NCBI RefSeq assembly: GCF_013409985.1 | Contig: NZ_JACCBY010000001.1 | Span: forward strand, 744,001-808,000 | From: Sphingomonas melonis | GTDB lineage: Bacteria > Pseudomonadota > Alphaproteobacteria > Sphingomonadales > Sphingomonadaceae | Length of the DNA: 64,000 bases | Direction: 5' to 3' | Shown: in pieces, positions 37,847 to 46,747 of the stretch | Position numbering within the stretch: position 1 is the stretch's first letter | How the letters are laid out: each line of letters starts with the position of its first letter | The notes under the pieces: model-generated | What the model saw: the letters and a program-made list of their open reading frames with translations, nothing else | Database searches by the model: none | Told to the model about the DNA's origin: nothing | Made by a program: the position numbers and the translations under genes

Positions 37847-39178
37847 TCAGTTCGTCCGGCTGCCGCCCCGGTCGAGCCATAGCGCCGCAAGCGTGCAGAG
37901 GGCGCCTGAAAGAAGGTAGGCGCCGACGGCGATTAGGCCGAAGCGGCTTGCGAGAAGCAGCGCGGCGAGAGGAGCGAAGCCGGCGCCGATGAACCATGCC
38001 GCCGTCGCGGTCGTCCCAGCCCCGGTGTACCGATGGCGGGGACTGAAGCGACCGTTCGTGACGCCTGACGACTGCCCGAACGACAGACCAAGGAGGACGA
38101 ATCCGAGCACCATGTAGACCCATTCGCCCGCCGGGCCTTGGCCAAGGAGCTGCGGTGCGAACCCGCTGAACGCTCCGATCAGGACGGCGGAGACGCCCAG
38201 CAGCTTGCGGCGACCGATGAGGTCGGCGATCACGCCCGACAGCGCCACCGAGATCAGGCACACGCCGGCACCCACCAGTTCGATGAATAGGAAGCGCACA
38301 GGCGGCTCACCGGACGTCAGGACGAACCATGAGAGCGGAAAGACGGTGACGAGATGGAAGAGGGCGAAGCTTGCCAAGGGTGCGAAGGCGCCGACGGCAA
38401 CGACCTTGCCTTCGTCGCGGAGCAGCTGGCCGAGCGGGGAGGGCTGCAGTTCGCGGCTTTCGTAGAGCCGTTCGAACTCCGGAGTAGAGATCAGGCGAAG
38501 GCGAGCGAAGAGCGCGACGACGTTGATGACGAAGGCCACGAAGAAGGGATAACGCCAGCCCCACTCCAGGAAGTCCGCAGACGAAAGCGTGGAAAGGAGA
38601 AACGCGAACACGGCGGTCGCCACGAGGAGGCCGATTGGTGCGCCGAGTTGGGGAATCATCGCGAACCAGCCCCGCCGATCCGAAGGCGCGTTCAGCGAGA
38701 GGAGCGATGGTAAGCCGTCCCAAGTGCCGCCCAGCGCCAGACCCTGACCGATGCGGAAGAGCGCTAGGAGCACCGCGGCTCCGCCGCCCAACTGCGCATG
38801 GCTCGGCAGGAAGGCCATCGCAGCGGTGGACCCTCCCAGAAGGAACATCGCCACCGTCAGCTTGACGCCGCGTCCATGCCGCCGGTCCAGCCACATGAAC
38901 GCGAGGGCACCGAGGGGACGTGCCACGAATGCCAAGGAGAATATCGCGAAGGAGCAGAGCGTACCGGTGAGCGCGTCCAACTGCGGGAAGATCAGGGATG
39001 GGAACACCAGCACCGAAGCGATGGCATAGACGAAGAAATCGAAGAACTCCGAGGATCGACCGATGATCACGCCGACGGCGATTTCGCCGGGACGTATCTG
39101 GTGATCGCGCGCATTGATCAGCCGGGCGTCTCGCTCCAGCTGCGTTGAATTGCCTGCCTCGAGGGTCGTGGCCACCAT
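37847..39178 (-). CDS. MHS-type MFS transporter
   Basis: A 443-residue, twelve-helix major facilitator of the metabolite:H+ symporter subfamily (ProP/ShiA/KgtP-like), moving small organic acids or compatible solutes. The start at 39178 has AAGGGACG upstream. Signatures are IIGRSSEFFDFFVYAIASVL, FPQLDALTGTLCSFAIFSLA, FVARPLGALAFMWLDRRHGR (the conserved loop 2-3 R-P-x-G-x-x-x-F-x-x-x-x-D-R-x-G-R) and RIGQGLALGGTWDGLPSLLS; a second loop ADLIGRRK follows in the C-half. Substrate is unknown. It diverges from cyoA, and an FNR box lies between the two starts. Confidence 0.9.
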   Translation of the reverse strand: MVATTLEAGNSTQLERDARLINARDHQIRPGEIAVGVIIGRSSEFFDFFVYAIASVLVFPSLIFPQLDALTGTLCSFAIFSLAFVARPLGALAFMWLDRRHGRGVKLTVAMFLLGGSTAAMAFLPSHAQLGGGAAVLLALFRIGQGLALGGTWDGLPSLLSLNAPSDRRGWFAMIPQLGAPIGLLVATAVFAFLLSTLSSADFLEWGWRYPFFVAFVINVVALFARLRLISTPEFERLYESRELQPSPLGQLLRDEGKVVAVGAFAPLASFALFHLVTVFPLSWFVLTSGEPPVRFLFIELVGAGVCLISVALSGVIADLIGRRKLLGVSAVLIGAFSGFAPQLLGQGPAGEWVYMVLGFVLLGLSFGQSSGVTNGRFSPRHRYTGAGTTATAAWFIGAGFAPLAALLLASRFGLIAVGAYLLSGALCTLAALWLDRGGSRTN

Positions 39179-39284
39179 CCGTCGTCCCTTCGTTTCCACC
39201 GCATGCCGCCGTCGCGGCTTCACGCGACGGACCGGCGAGGCGGCCAATGTCGACTTCGTCTACCCCGTGCCAAACGGCGAGACT

Positions 39285-39298
39285 TTGACCGTCGTCAA
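39285..39298. promoter_or_regulatory. FNR/FixK-type box between the MHS transporter gene and cyoA
   Basis: TTGACCGTCGTCAA, a perfect TTGAC-N4-GTCAA palindrome in its half-sites. Its centre lies 41 bases before the cyoA ATG and 113 before the transporter ATG. So close to cyoA, it would more likely block than activate cyo (as FNR does in E. coli); it could activate the transporter with a leader of about 70 bases. Both are inferences. Confidence 0.75.
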
Positions 39299-39332
39299 AT
39301 GCGGACGAGGCGGGCGAGGCTATCGACCGGCC

Positions 39333-40514
39333 ATGCGCATAGCAGGATCATTCATCGCCCGAAGGGCCTCACGCGTTTCGATCATCGCCGCAACGATGCT
39401 CCTGGGCGGTTGCGACATGGTCGTCATGAACCCCACGGGTGACATCGCCGCGCAGCAGCGGGACCTCATCCTGTTCTCGACGGGCATAATGCTCCTCGTC
39501 GTCGTGCCGGTCATGGCGATGACGGTGCTCTTTGCCTGGCGGTATCGCCGCGGAAATCGTCACAAGACGTATGATCCCGGCTTCGACCACTCGACCACGC
39601 TCGAGCTGGCGATCTGGTCGATCCCGCTGCTGATCATCATCGCTCTGAGCGCCGTCACCTGGACGAGCACGCACCTGCTCGATCCCTTTCGACCGCTCGA
39701 AAGGCTCGCGCCGGGCCGCCCGGTGCCGGCGGGCACCCGTCCGCTAGATGTGCAGGTGGTCGCGCTCGATTGGAAGTGGCTCTTCATCTATCCCGATCTC
39801 GGGATCGCCACGGTGAACGAGCTGGCGCTTCCGGTGGATGTTCCCGTCCGCTTCTCGATCACGTCGACCGGTCAGTTCAACACCTTCTACGCGCCGACGA
39901 TGGCGGGAATGATCTACGCCATGCCGGGCATGCGTTCGCAGTTGAACGCCGTTCTGAACAGGCCGGGGGAGAGCTGGGGCTACTCCGGCAACTACACCGG
40001 CCGCGGCTATTCCGACATGCGCTTCAGACTGCGTGGGCTGACGCCGGGCGACTTTCGAACTTGGGTCGCGTCTGTGAAGGTGAGCGGGCGAGGCGCTCTT
40101 GCGCCAGAGAGCTACCTCGCCTTGGAGCGGCCCAGCGAGAAGGTGCCGGTGATGCACTTCGCCACCGTGTCGGCTGGGCTGTTCGATCGGGCGCTCAACG
40201 GCTGCGTCGCGCCGGGCAAGCCGTGCATGGCCGATGTCATGGCCGGCGACATGATGCGCGGCGGCGGCGACCCTGCCGACGGACGGATCGGTAGCGGGAT
40301 GCCAATGGGTCGCAATACCGCTCCCGACGGCGAGAAGCCGACGCCGGCGTTGCGGAAGGCGCCGGAGGAGAAGGGGTCGGGACCCAACGTGACCAAGCCC
40401 AAGGGGTCTACCGCCCCACCGGGCGAGCGGAAGCCCGGCGATCCGCGCAACCGCGACATGTCGGCGCTCGACCCCATACTAACCCTCGGCGCATATCGTG
40501 CCGCACGGGCCTGA
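39333..40514 (+). CDS. cyoA: Cytochrome bo3 ubiquinol oxidase subunit II
   Basis: A 393-residue lipoprotein subunit. The start at 39333 gives a signal with lipobox (ATMLLGGC, Cys27), two membrane helices ([40 protein letters not shown]) and a periplasmic cupredoxin domain with [20 protein letters not shown] and [20 protein letters not shown]. The copper-A ligands of cytochrome c oxidases are missing, as expected for a quinol oxidase. The C-terminal about 110 residues are an unusual Met/Gly/Pro/Lys-rich extension ([36 protein letters not shown]). First gene of cyoABCD; cyoB begins 23 bases later. Confidence 0.95.
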   Translation: MRIAGSFIARRASRVSIIAATMLLGGCDMVVMNPTGDIAAQQRDLILFSTGIMLLVVVPVMAMTVLFAWRYRRGNRHKTYDPGFDHSTTLELAIWSIPLLIIIALSAVTWTSTHLLDPFRPLERLAPGRPVPAGTRPLDVQVVALDWKWLFIYPDLGIATVNELALPVDVPVRFSITSTGQFNTFYAPTMAGMIYAMPGMRSQLNAVLNRPGESWGYSGNYTGRGYSDMRFRLRGLTPGDFRTWVASVKVSGRGALAPESYLALERPSEKVPVMHFATVSAGLFDRALNGCVAPGKPCMADVMAGDMMRGGGDPADGRIGSGMPMGRNTAPDGEKPTPALRKAPEEKGSGPNVTKPKGSTAPPGERKPGDPRNRDMSALDPILTLGAYRAARA

Positions 40515-40537
40515 TAGCCAGCCAAATCGGGACTAAC

Positions 40538-42535
40538 ATGACCGACAACAGCCTGCTCAAGACGATCTTCGGACGTCTGACATGGGAATCCTTCCCGATC
40601 CACGAACCGATCCTGTTCACGACCTTCGTCGTCGTATCCCTGCTCGGTCTCGGAATCGTCGGCGCGATCACGCGCTTCAGACTCTGGGGCTATCTCTGGA
40701 AGGAGTGGTTCACGAGCGTCGATCACAAGAAGGTCGGCGTCATGTACATCATACTGGCGATCATCATGCTGCTGCGCGGTTTCTCCGACGCGCTGATGAT
40801 GCGTGCGCAGCAAGCGGTCGCCTTCGGGGCCAACCCCGGGTACCTCCCGCCCCACCACTACGATCAGATCTTCACCGCGCATGGTACGATCATGATCTTC
40901 TTCGTCGCGATCCCGCTCGTCGTCGGCATCATCAACTTCGTCATGCCGCTGCAGATCGGCGCTCGCGACGTCGCGTTCCCCTTCCTCAACAACCTCAGCT
41001 TCTGGCTGACCGCAGCCGGTGCGATCCTCACCATGGTGTCGCTGTTCGTGGGCGAGTTCGCGCGCACGGGATGGCTTGGTTACGCGCCGTTGTCGGAGCT
41101 GGCGTACAGTCCGGACACCGGCGTCGATTACTATCTGTGGTCCCTCCAGATCGCGGGGGTCGGCACCACGCTGTCGGCGATCAACATGGTGGCCACCATC
41201 GTGAAGATGCGTGCGCCCGGCATGACGATGATGAAGATGCCGGTGTTCTGCTGGACCGCCCTCTGCTCGAACGTGCTGGCCATCGCCATCTTCCCGGCGC
41301 TGACCGCCGCCTTCTTCCTGCTGATGCTGGACCGCTACGTCGGGACCAACTTCTTCACCAACGAGCTCGGCGGTGCGCCGATGATGTACTGGAACATGGT
41401 GTGGATATGGGGGCACCCAGAAGTCTACGTCCTGGTCCTGCCGGCCTTCGGCATATATTCGGAGATCACGGCCACCTTCTCGGGCAAGCCCCTCTTCGGC
41501 TACTCATCGATGGTCTACGCCACGGTCGTCATCACGATCCTGTCGTACCTTGTCTGGCTCCACCACTTCTTCACCATGGGGGCGGGACCAAGCGTCAACA
41601 GCTTCTTCGGCATCGCAACGATGGTGATCGCTATCCCGACCGGCGCCAAGATCTTCAACTGGCTCTTCACGATGTACAAGGGCGACATCCGCTTCGAGTT
41701 GCCGATGATGTGGGTCGTTGCGTTCATGCTGACGTTCACCGTCGGTGGCATGACGGGGGTTCTGCTCGCCATCCCGCCGGCCGACTTCGTGCTGCATAAT
41801 TCGCTGTTCCTGGTCGCGCACTTCCACAACACCATCATCGGGGGCGTCGTCTTCGGCCTGTTCGCGGGCATGGTCTACTGGTTCCCAAAGGCGTTCGGCT
41901 TCAAGCTCGATGAGTTCTGGGGCAAGGTCGCGTTCTGGGGGTGGGTCGCCGGCTACTGGATCGCGTGGACCCCGATCTACATCGTTGGTCTGATGGGCAC
42001 CACGCGTCGGGTGAACCACTTCGACGACCCCTCGCTCCAGCCCTATTTCATCGTGGCGGCGATTGGCGCCGTCGTCATCCTGGTCGGGATCCTCGGCTTC
42101 GTGATGAGCATCGTCATGGGCTTCGTGAAGCGTCACGAGCTGGCTGACACGACCGGCGATCCTTGGGGCGGGCGAACGCTGGAGTGGTCTACGACCTCAC
42201 CGCCGCCTGCGTACAATTTCGCCTTCACGCCGGTCGTTCACGATCTCGACGCATGGTACGACATGAAGCAGCGCGGCTACGAGCGTCCTGCCGCGGGATT
42301 CCGCCCGGTGCACATGCCGCGCAACACCGGTGCCGGCGTTATCCTGTCGGGCCTCGCGCTCGCCCTCGGTTTCTCGATGGTCTGGTACATCTGGTGGTCG
42401 GCCGCGCTTTGCTTCGTCGGACTCGTCGTGGTCGCTGTTGGACACACGTTCAACATGAAGCGTGACTACTTCATTCCGGCCGACGACGTCGAGCGGACCG
42501 AAGCCAAGCGTCTGCCGTTCGCCGAGGGGATCTGA
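40538..42535 (+). CDS. cyoB: Cytochrome bo3 ubiquinol oxidase subunit I
   Basis: The 665-residue catalytic heme-copper subunit. Ligands are visible: the low-spin heme His in [18 protein letters not shown], the CuB/Tyr crosslink region [15 protein letters not shown], CuB His pair WLHHFFTMG, and the two heme His in [18 protein letters not shown]. About 15 membrane helices fit bo3 subunit I; K-pathway residues follow the usual pattern. It pumps protons while reducing O2 to water with electrons from ubiquinol. Fully intact. Confidence 0.97.
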   Translation: MTDNSLLKTIFGRLTWESFPIHEPILFTTFVVVSLLGLGIVGAITRFRLWGYLWKEWFTSVDHKKVGVMYIILAIIMLLRGFSDALMMRAQQAVAFGANPGYLPPHHYDQIFTAHGTIMIFFVAIPLVVGIINFVMPLQIGARDVAFPFLNNLSFWLTAAGAILTMVSLFVGEFARTGWLGYAPLSELAYSPDTGVDYYLWSLQIAGVGTTLSAINMVATIVKMRAPGMTMMKMPVFCWTALCSNVLAIAIFPALTAAFFLLMLDRYVGTNFFTNELGGAPMMYWNMVWIWGHPEVYVLVLPAFGIYSEITATFSGKPLFGYSSMVYATVVITILSYLVWLHHFFTMGAGPSVNSFFGIATMVIAIPTGAKIFNWLFTMYKGDIRFELPMMWVVAFMLTFTVGGMTGVLLAIPPADFVLHNSLFLVAHFHNTIIGGVVFGLFAGMVYWFPKAFGFKLDEFWGKVAFWGWVAGYWIAWTPIYIVGLMGTTRRVNHFDDPSLQPYFIVAAIGAVVILVGILGFVMSIVMGFVKRHELADTTGDPWGGRTLEWSTTSPPPAYNFAFTPVVHDLDAWYDMKQRGYERPAAGFRPVHMPRNTGAGVILSGLALALGFSMVWYIWWSAALCFVGLVVVAVGHTFNMKRDYFIPADDVERTEAKRLPFAEGI

Positions 42536-42536
42536 C

Positions 42537-43175
42537 ATGAATGATCAAGCCCTACAGCCGGGCGTCGGCCCGGCCACGACTTGGCACCTCGCTGAAGAGG
42601 AGGATCACGACCACGGGGGCAATGGCGCCACCCTGCTCGGTTTCTGGATCTACCTGATGAGCGACGCGCTCATCTTCGCCTCGCTTTTCGCGATGTACGG
42701 CGTCGTGAGTACCGGATATGCGGGGGGCCCGGTACCGCGCGAGATCTTCGACCTGAAGCTCGTCGCGATCAACACCGCCTTCCTCCTCGCCTCGTCGATC
42801 ACCTTCGGGCAGGCGATGCCCCACATGGAGGCTGGGCGGGTCGGGGCGACCCGCCTTTGGCTTGCCGTCACCGGACTGCTCGGCGCGGCGTTTCTCGCCA
42901 TCGAGTTCTACGAGTTCGCGCACCTGATCGCGGAGGGGGCGGGGCCTCAGCGTAGCGCCTTCCTGTCGGCGTTCTTTACGCTCGTCGGGACACATGGCGC
43001 ACACGTCGCCGTCGGTCTCATATGGATTGGCACCATGCTCGTCCAGATCGGCAGACACGGGCTCAGCCTGCCGATTAAACGCCGGCTCATGTGCCTCTCG
43101 ATGTTCTGGCACTTCCTCGACATCATCTGGATCGGTGTCTTCACCTTCGTCTATCTGTATGGAGTTCTCCGTTGA
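42537..43175 (+). CDS. cyoC: Cytochrome bo3 ubiquinol oxidase subunit III
   Basis: A 212-residue subunit with five membrane helices, which stabilises the oxidase. The start at 42537 gives MNDQALQPGVGPATTWHLAE, then a His/Asp-rich patch (EEEDHDHGG) and the helices (LLGFWIYLMSDALIFASLFA ... THGAHVAVGLIWIGTMLVQI ... FWHFLDIIWIGVFTFVYLYG). The conserved WIYLMSDALIFA and FWHFLDIIW motifs are typical of CyoC. It follows cyoB with 1 base between. Confidence 0.95.
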   Translation: MNDQALQPGVGPATTWHLAEEEDHDHGGNGATLLGFWIYLMSDALIFASLFAMYGVVSTGYAGGPVPREIFDLKLVAINTAFLLASSITFGQAMPHMEAGRVGATRLWLAVTGLLGAAFLAIEFYEFAHLIAEGAGPQRSAFLSAFFTLVGTHGAHVAVGLIWIGTMLVQIGRHGLSLPIKRRLMCLSMFWHFLDIIWIGVFTFVYLYGVLR

Positions 43176-43549
43176 GCACCTCCCTTGATCCCGCGTTGCA
43201 CGCGCATGACGGGCCCCACGGACATGGCAGTCGGCCCGGCTACAGGATCGGCACGATCCTATCGATACTCTTGACGATCATACCGTTCTGGTTGGTGATC
43301 TCGGGAGTGCTGCATGACACACAGACGACCGCGCTGCTGATATTCGCCATGGCGATGATCCAGATCGTGGTGCACGTCGTATGCTTCCTGCACGTCGATA
43401 CGCGCTCGGAGGGTGGCTGGACGCTTCTCGCCTTCCTCTTCACGGCGGTCATCGTCGTGCTCACCATCGGCGGGTCGGTCTGGGTGATGTATCACCTCAA
43501 CACGAACATGATGCCGATGCATGGAGGCGCGGTGGGGGCCGTACGTTAG
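43172..43549 (+). CDS. cyoD: Cytochrome bo3 ubiquinol oxidase subunit IV
   Basis: A 125-residue subunit with three membrane helices. A TTG start at 43172 overlaps the cyoC stop (TTGA), with GGAG about 10 bases upstream; a later ATG would remove the first helix. The sequence starts with a His-rich arm (LHAHDGPHGHGS) and continues TILSILLTIIPFWLVISGVL, IFAMAMIQIVVHVVCFLHVD and LLAFLFTAVIVVLTIGGSVW, as in CyoD. No cyoE (heme O synthase) follows; it must be encoded elsewhere if the enzyme carries heme O. Confidence 0.93.
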   Translation: MSTSLDPALHAHDGPHGHGSRPGYRIGTILSILLTIIPFWLVISGVLHDTQTTALLIFAMAMIQIVVHVVCFLHVDTRSEGGWTLLAFLFTAVIVVLTIGGSVWVMYHLNTNMMPMHGGAVGAVR

Positions 43550-44092
43550 GCGGAGACATTGGTTGAGGCACTCCGCACCTCGTCACTTCTGTAGCGGATG
43601 TGAAGTCCGCCCATTCAGCCGTCTGGGTGCCGTCTGACGTCCGTACCCACCCGGAGCGGACCTTGATCCCAGGGACTGCTGGGACGTTGGACGGAGGATC
43701 GCCGATATCGAGCTGTCTCCTTCATCGAAGCGAGCGGTCGTGTGTCGCCACCTCGTCGCCCTATCGCGCGAGCGTTGCATATGAATGCGGATGCAGGTGG
43801 GCGCTCGGCCGTTGCTGCCATCGTCCCGTGCCGGGGATCATCCACTTCTTGAGGATACCTGGCGGAGCTGCGGGGTTCGGCGGCCTCGGCGGCGCAATCG
43901 CAGTGGTCGCTCGGCGCGGTGAGATCGTGGATGCCGAGTGGGCCGTTTCATAGGGCGTTCCGTATCCCCCGCAAAATCCGTTACCCGACGGGGCGGGGCG
44001 GCCTCCCGCACGTTGTGTCGTCATAGCTCGCCGCGCCGAATAGCGATTTCGCTAGGCGCGGTGTGCCGAATATCGCGTGAAGGGGAGATGCA
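43550..44092. other. Gap between cyoD and ndh without recognisable gene
   Basis: 543 bases. Open frames on both strands lack family patterns. No clear terminator follows cyoD, and no FNR box was seen before ndh. The last 20 bases carry the ndh ribosome site (AAGGGGAG). Confidence 0.4.
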
Positions 44093-45379
44093 ATGCGTCC
44101 AAGGATCGTGATCGTCGGTGCCGGGTTTGGCGGGATGGCGGCCGCGAAGGCGCTTCGTGGAACGGTTGCGGATGTGATCGTAATCGATCGCACCAACCAC
44201 CATCTCTTCCAACCGCTGCTCTACCAGGTCGCGACTGCCGCGCTTTCTCCAGCGGACATTGCAACGGCCAGCCGCGTCCTGCTTCGAGGCAACGCCTCGA
44301 CGACCGTCCTGATGGCCGATGTCACAGGCGTGGATGCCGGGTCCCGAAACGTCCTTCTCTCGGATGGCCGCGCGGTGGCTTACGACTATTTGGTGCTGGC
44401 GACAGGGGCGGCCTACAGCTTCTTCGGGCACGACGAATGGGCCGCGCACGCGCAGGCGCTCAAGACGCTGGAGGATGCATTATCGATTCGCGAGAAGCTG
44501 CTTGCGGCGTTCGAGCGCGCGGAACAGTGCGACGATCCCGAGACGGTCCGGCAACTGTTGACGTTCGTCGTTGTCGGCGGAGGGGCGACAGGGGTGGAAC
44601 TGGCAGGCACCATTGCGGAACTGGCGAGAACCACCCTTGCTCGGGACTTCAGGCGCATCGATCCCAAATCTGCGCGCATCGTTCTGTGCGAGGCCGGCGC
44701 CCATGTCCTGAGCACATTCCCGGGTCGACTGCCAGAGTACGCGACCGACGCGCTTCGGTCGCTTGGCGTCGACGTTCGGCTCGGCCAGGCCGTTACCCAA
44801 GTCGATACGGGCGGGATCGTGCTAGGTGACGAGCGGATAGCGGCTGAAACGGTTCTGTGGTGCGCGGGTACGCAGGCCCGGCCCGCGGCGCAATGGCTTG
44901 GATCCGACGCGGCCGAAAATGGTGCCGTCGAGGTGGCGGGCGATTGCTCCGTGCCCGGTCGACCGGGTGTGTACGCCATCGGTGATGTCGCCAGCTTTCG
45001 CACCGAAGAGGGCAGGCCGCTACCAGGCCTTGCTCCCGTCGCGAAGCAGCAGGGCCGTTACGTCGGCAAGCTGATCGCCGCCCGTATCGGCGGCCACGCG
45101 GCGCCGCCGTCGTTCCGGTACCGAAATCTGGGAACGATGGCGGTGATAGGGCGGTCCCGGGCGGTGGCGGATTTCGGAAGCTTCCAACTCAAGGGCCTCT
45201 TCGCGTGGGTGGCATGGTCGATGGTGCATCTGATGCTCCTCGTCGATTTCCGAAGCAGGCTCATGGTCTACGCAAATTGGTCTTGGGCATGGTTTACCTA
45301 TGGTCGGGGTGCTCGGCTTCTGACTGGCCGGGGTGCCTTGATGCATCGACCTTCAGAATTTTCTGATGGCGAACAATGA
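44093..45379 (+). CDS. ndh: Type II NADH:quinone oxidoreductase (NDH-2)
   Basis: A 428-residue single-subunit, non-pumping NADH dehydrogenase. FAD-binding start IVIVGAGFGGMAAAKALRGT, DRTNHHLFQPLLYQVATAAL, then the NAD-binding FVVVGGGATGVELAGTIAEL, the FAD C-terminal CSVPGRPGVYAIGDVASFRT with PLPGLAPVAKQQGRYVGKLI, and a C-terminal membrane-associating stretch (FAWVAWSMVHLMLLVDFRSR then LMVYANWSWAWFTYGRGARL) typical of NDH-2. With cyoABCD upstream this makes a short electron chain from NADH through quinone to O2. The gap of 543 bases means separate promoters. Confidence 0.94.
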   Translation: MRPRIVIVGAGFGGMAAAKALRGTVADVIVIDRTNHHLFQPLLYQVATAALSPADIATASRVLLRGNASTTVLMADVTGVDAGSRNVLLSDGRAVAYDYLVLATGAAYSFFGHDEWAAHAQALKTLEDALSIREKLLAAFERAEQCDDPETVRQLLTFVVVGGGATGVELAGTIAELARTTLARDFRRIDPKSARIVLCEAGAHVLSTFPGRLPEYATDALRSLGVDVRLGQAVTQVDTGGIVLGDERIAAETVLWCAGTQARPAAQWLGSDAAENGAVEVAGDCSVPGRPGVYAIGDVASFRTEEGRPLPGLAPVAKQQGRYVGKLIAARIGGHAAPPSFRYRNLGTMAVIGRSRAVADFGSFQLKGLFAWVAWSMVHLMLLVDFRSRLMVYANWSWAWFTYGRGARLLTGRGALMHRPSEFSDGEQ

Positions 45380-45623
45380 CCCTCCATTATAGAGGCGGCC
45401 TTTTCAAGATATTTATGTCTTGCTGGATTGGCTGCTCACGGTTCAAGCGTTTTTACACTCACTGAATGGTACATCGATGCATTAACGTCCACCGTTTGTT
45501 CTTGTTGTCGACCGATGTGCATCCGCGATAACCGCATAGAAAGCCTAGATTAACTTAAAGTAATACGCGTCGGAACTGGCTTACGCAACATGCTCGGCTA
45601 TCTAAATCTTCTATATTGCACTT

Positions 45624-45710
45624 GCGAAACGATCTTCACGGGCGCAGCATGATGTCGCCTTTCAAGCATCCTCTCCTAAACTCAGGTCGGCCATCGTGCC
45701 GACCTTTTTT
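45624..45710 (+). ncRNA. Candidate small RNA ending in a strong terminator
   Basis: A promoter-like CTATATT at 45611-45617 (a good sphingomonad -10 element; no clear -35) is followed by about 87 bases with a possible hairpin (GGCG...CGCC around 45640-45660), a pyrimidine stretch CCTCTCC near 45670 that could pair with ribosome-binding sites, and a rho-independent terminator (AGGTCGGC / GCCGACCT followed by T). No gene ends nearby on this strand: ndh ends 300 bases before. The layout is the same as that of the 27.6-kb candidate. Confidence 0.45.
45684..45710 (+). terminator. Rho-independent terminator
   Basis: An 8-bp perfect stem AGGTCGGC / GCCGACCT, 6-base loop, followed by TTTTT. It is orphan with respect to protein genes and therefore points to a small transcript. 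Confidence 0.9.
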
Positions 45711-45905
45711 CCCCCAATAAGGCTCCGCAGCACAAGTGGCGGGACGCGTTCCACGCGGCTGGAGACTTCAGGCAGTGAGCATCTCAGCCGCAGCCGATCG
45801 AGCGGCGGTCGTGAACCTTGAAACCGTGTCGTGAGATCTCGGCTGGATGGCCGGTGCGATCAGGGCGTCATCGCGCATCGGGTGCTCCGCCTGATGGCGG
45901 GGCCG

Positions 45906-46616
45906 CTAGAGCCGCATCCCGAGACCGACGCCGAACACAAGCGGGTCGAGCGAAAGCTTCACGCGCTGGGTTCCCGCAGCTGCTGTATCGAGGCGGACGG
46001 TGGTGTCGATGTCGACGTATTTGACGTCGAGATTGAGGAATACACGCGGGGTGAGGTCGATGTCGGCGCCTAGCTGGGCGGCCCAACCGAAGCTGTCCTT
46101 CATGGTCACGCGGGTCCGGCCGACCGCGGATTGAAGTCCGCGGGACGCCTTTTCGTTCCAGAACACGGTGTAGTTCAGGCCGGCACCCACATAGGGTCGG
46201 ATGGTCGAGGTGGGCGCGAAGTGATACTGGGCCGTCAAGGTCGGCGGAAGAACCCACGTGGATGCGAGTCTTCCGATGCTGCCAGTCGTTCCCGTGATTC
46301 CGTTCGCGCGATGTTTAGTCGTGGAGGCGATCAATTCGAAGCCGATGTTGTCGGACGCCATGTAGGTGACGTCGACTTCCGGCATGGGACTGTCATTCAC
46401 CTTCACCGGCTCACCCGGAAATGCCGGAAGGACGCTACCCGATGCTTCGTTGGGCGCGACGAGGATGGCGCGTGCCCGCAGCAGGACGTCTCCTTCGCGT
46501 ACGCCGACCCGTCGTGGCTCCTCCTTCGGGTTGTCGTTCGCCTGCGCCAACGCCGGCGTGGCCAGGCTGGCGGCGGCCAACGCCGTCATCCAGATCATTC
46601 CGTTCACCTTCGTCAT
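45906..46616 (-). CDS. ompW: Outer membrane protein OmpW
   Basis: A 236-residue eight-stranded outer-membrane channel for small hydrophobic molecules. The start at 46616 has a strong AGGAGG site and a signal peptide (MTKVNGMIWMTALAAASLAT then PALAQ). The strands and family motifs are visible: GDVLLRARAILVAPNE, PEVDVTYMASDNIGFELIAS, VLPPTLTAQYHFAPTSTIRP, YVGAGLNYTVFWNE, VFLNLDVKYVDIDTTV and the C-terminal VKLSLDPLVFGVGLGMRL, which ends in a hydrophobic strand. In E. coli ompW is induced in low oxygen; here two FNR-type sites lie upstream, 22 bases apart centre to centre. Confidence 0.93.
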   Translation of the reverse strand: MTKVNGMIWMTALAAASLATPALAQANDNPKEEPRRVGVREGDVLLRARAILVAPNEASGSVLPAFPGEPVKVNDSPMPEVDVTYMASDNIGFELIASTTKHRANGITGTTGSIGRLASTWVLPPTLTAQYHFAPTSTIRPYVGAGLNYTVFWNEKASRGLQSAVGRTRVTMKDSFGWAAQLGADIDLTPRVFLNLDVKYVDIDTTVRLDTAAAGTQRVKLSLDPLVFGVGLGMRL

Positions 46617-46674
46617 CGTCTTGCCTCCTTGGCTACCATGGCGAAGCCGATACGACCTGAGCCCGTGTTCTGAT

Positions 46675-46688
46675 TTGACCGGCGACAA
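46675..46688. promoter_or_regulatory. Near-perfect FNR-type box in front of ompW
   Basis: TTGACCGGCGACAA differs from TTGAC-N4-GTCAA at one base of the right half. Its centre is about 65 bases before the ompW ATG; at a class II position (-41.5) the transcript would start about 24 bases before the ATG. Confidence 0.5.
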
Positions 46689-46696
46689 GCAAGCCT

Positions 46697-46710
46697 TTGA
46701 CGATGGTCAA
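46697..46710. promoter_or_regulatory. FNR/FixK-type box between ompW and hemN
   Basis: TTGACGATGGTCAA has two perfect half-sites (TTGAC, GTCAA). Its centre lies 44 bases before the hemN ATG and 22 bases from the centre of the degenerate box, two helix turns, so two FNR dimers could bind the same DNA face. Confidence 0.75.
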
Positions 46711-46747
46711 AGGCGTCGGATTTCGAGACGACCATAGCGAGGGGGCC

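Larger units (their letters stand above)
45380..45905. other. AT-rich gap with small-RNA candidate
   Basis: 526 bases between ndh and the end of ompW, AT-rich at 45400-45630. Contains the small-RNA candidate and terminator listed separately. No gene was seen in the rest. Confidence 0.4.

Noticed and set aside
44093..44093. FNR control of ndh
   Set aside because: No TTGA-N6-TCAA site was found in the 543-base upstream gap.
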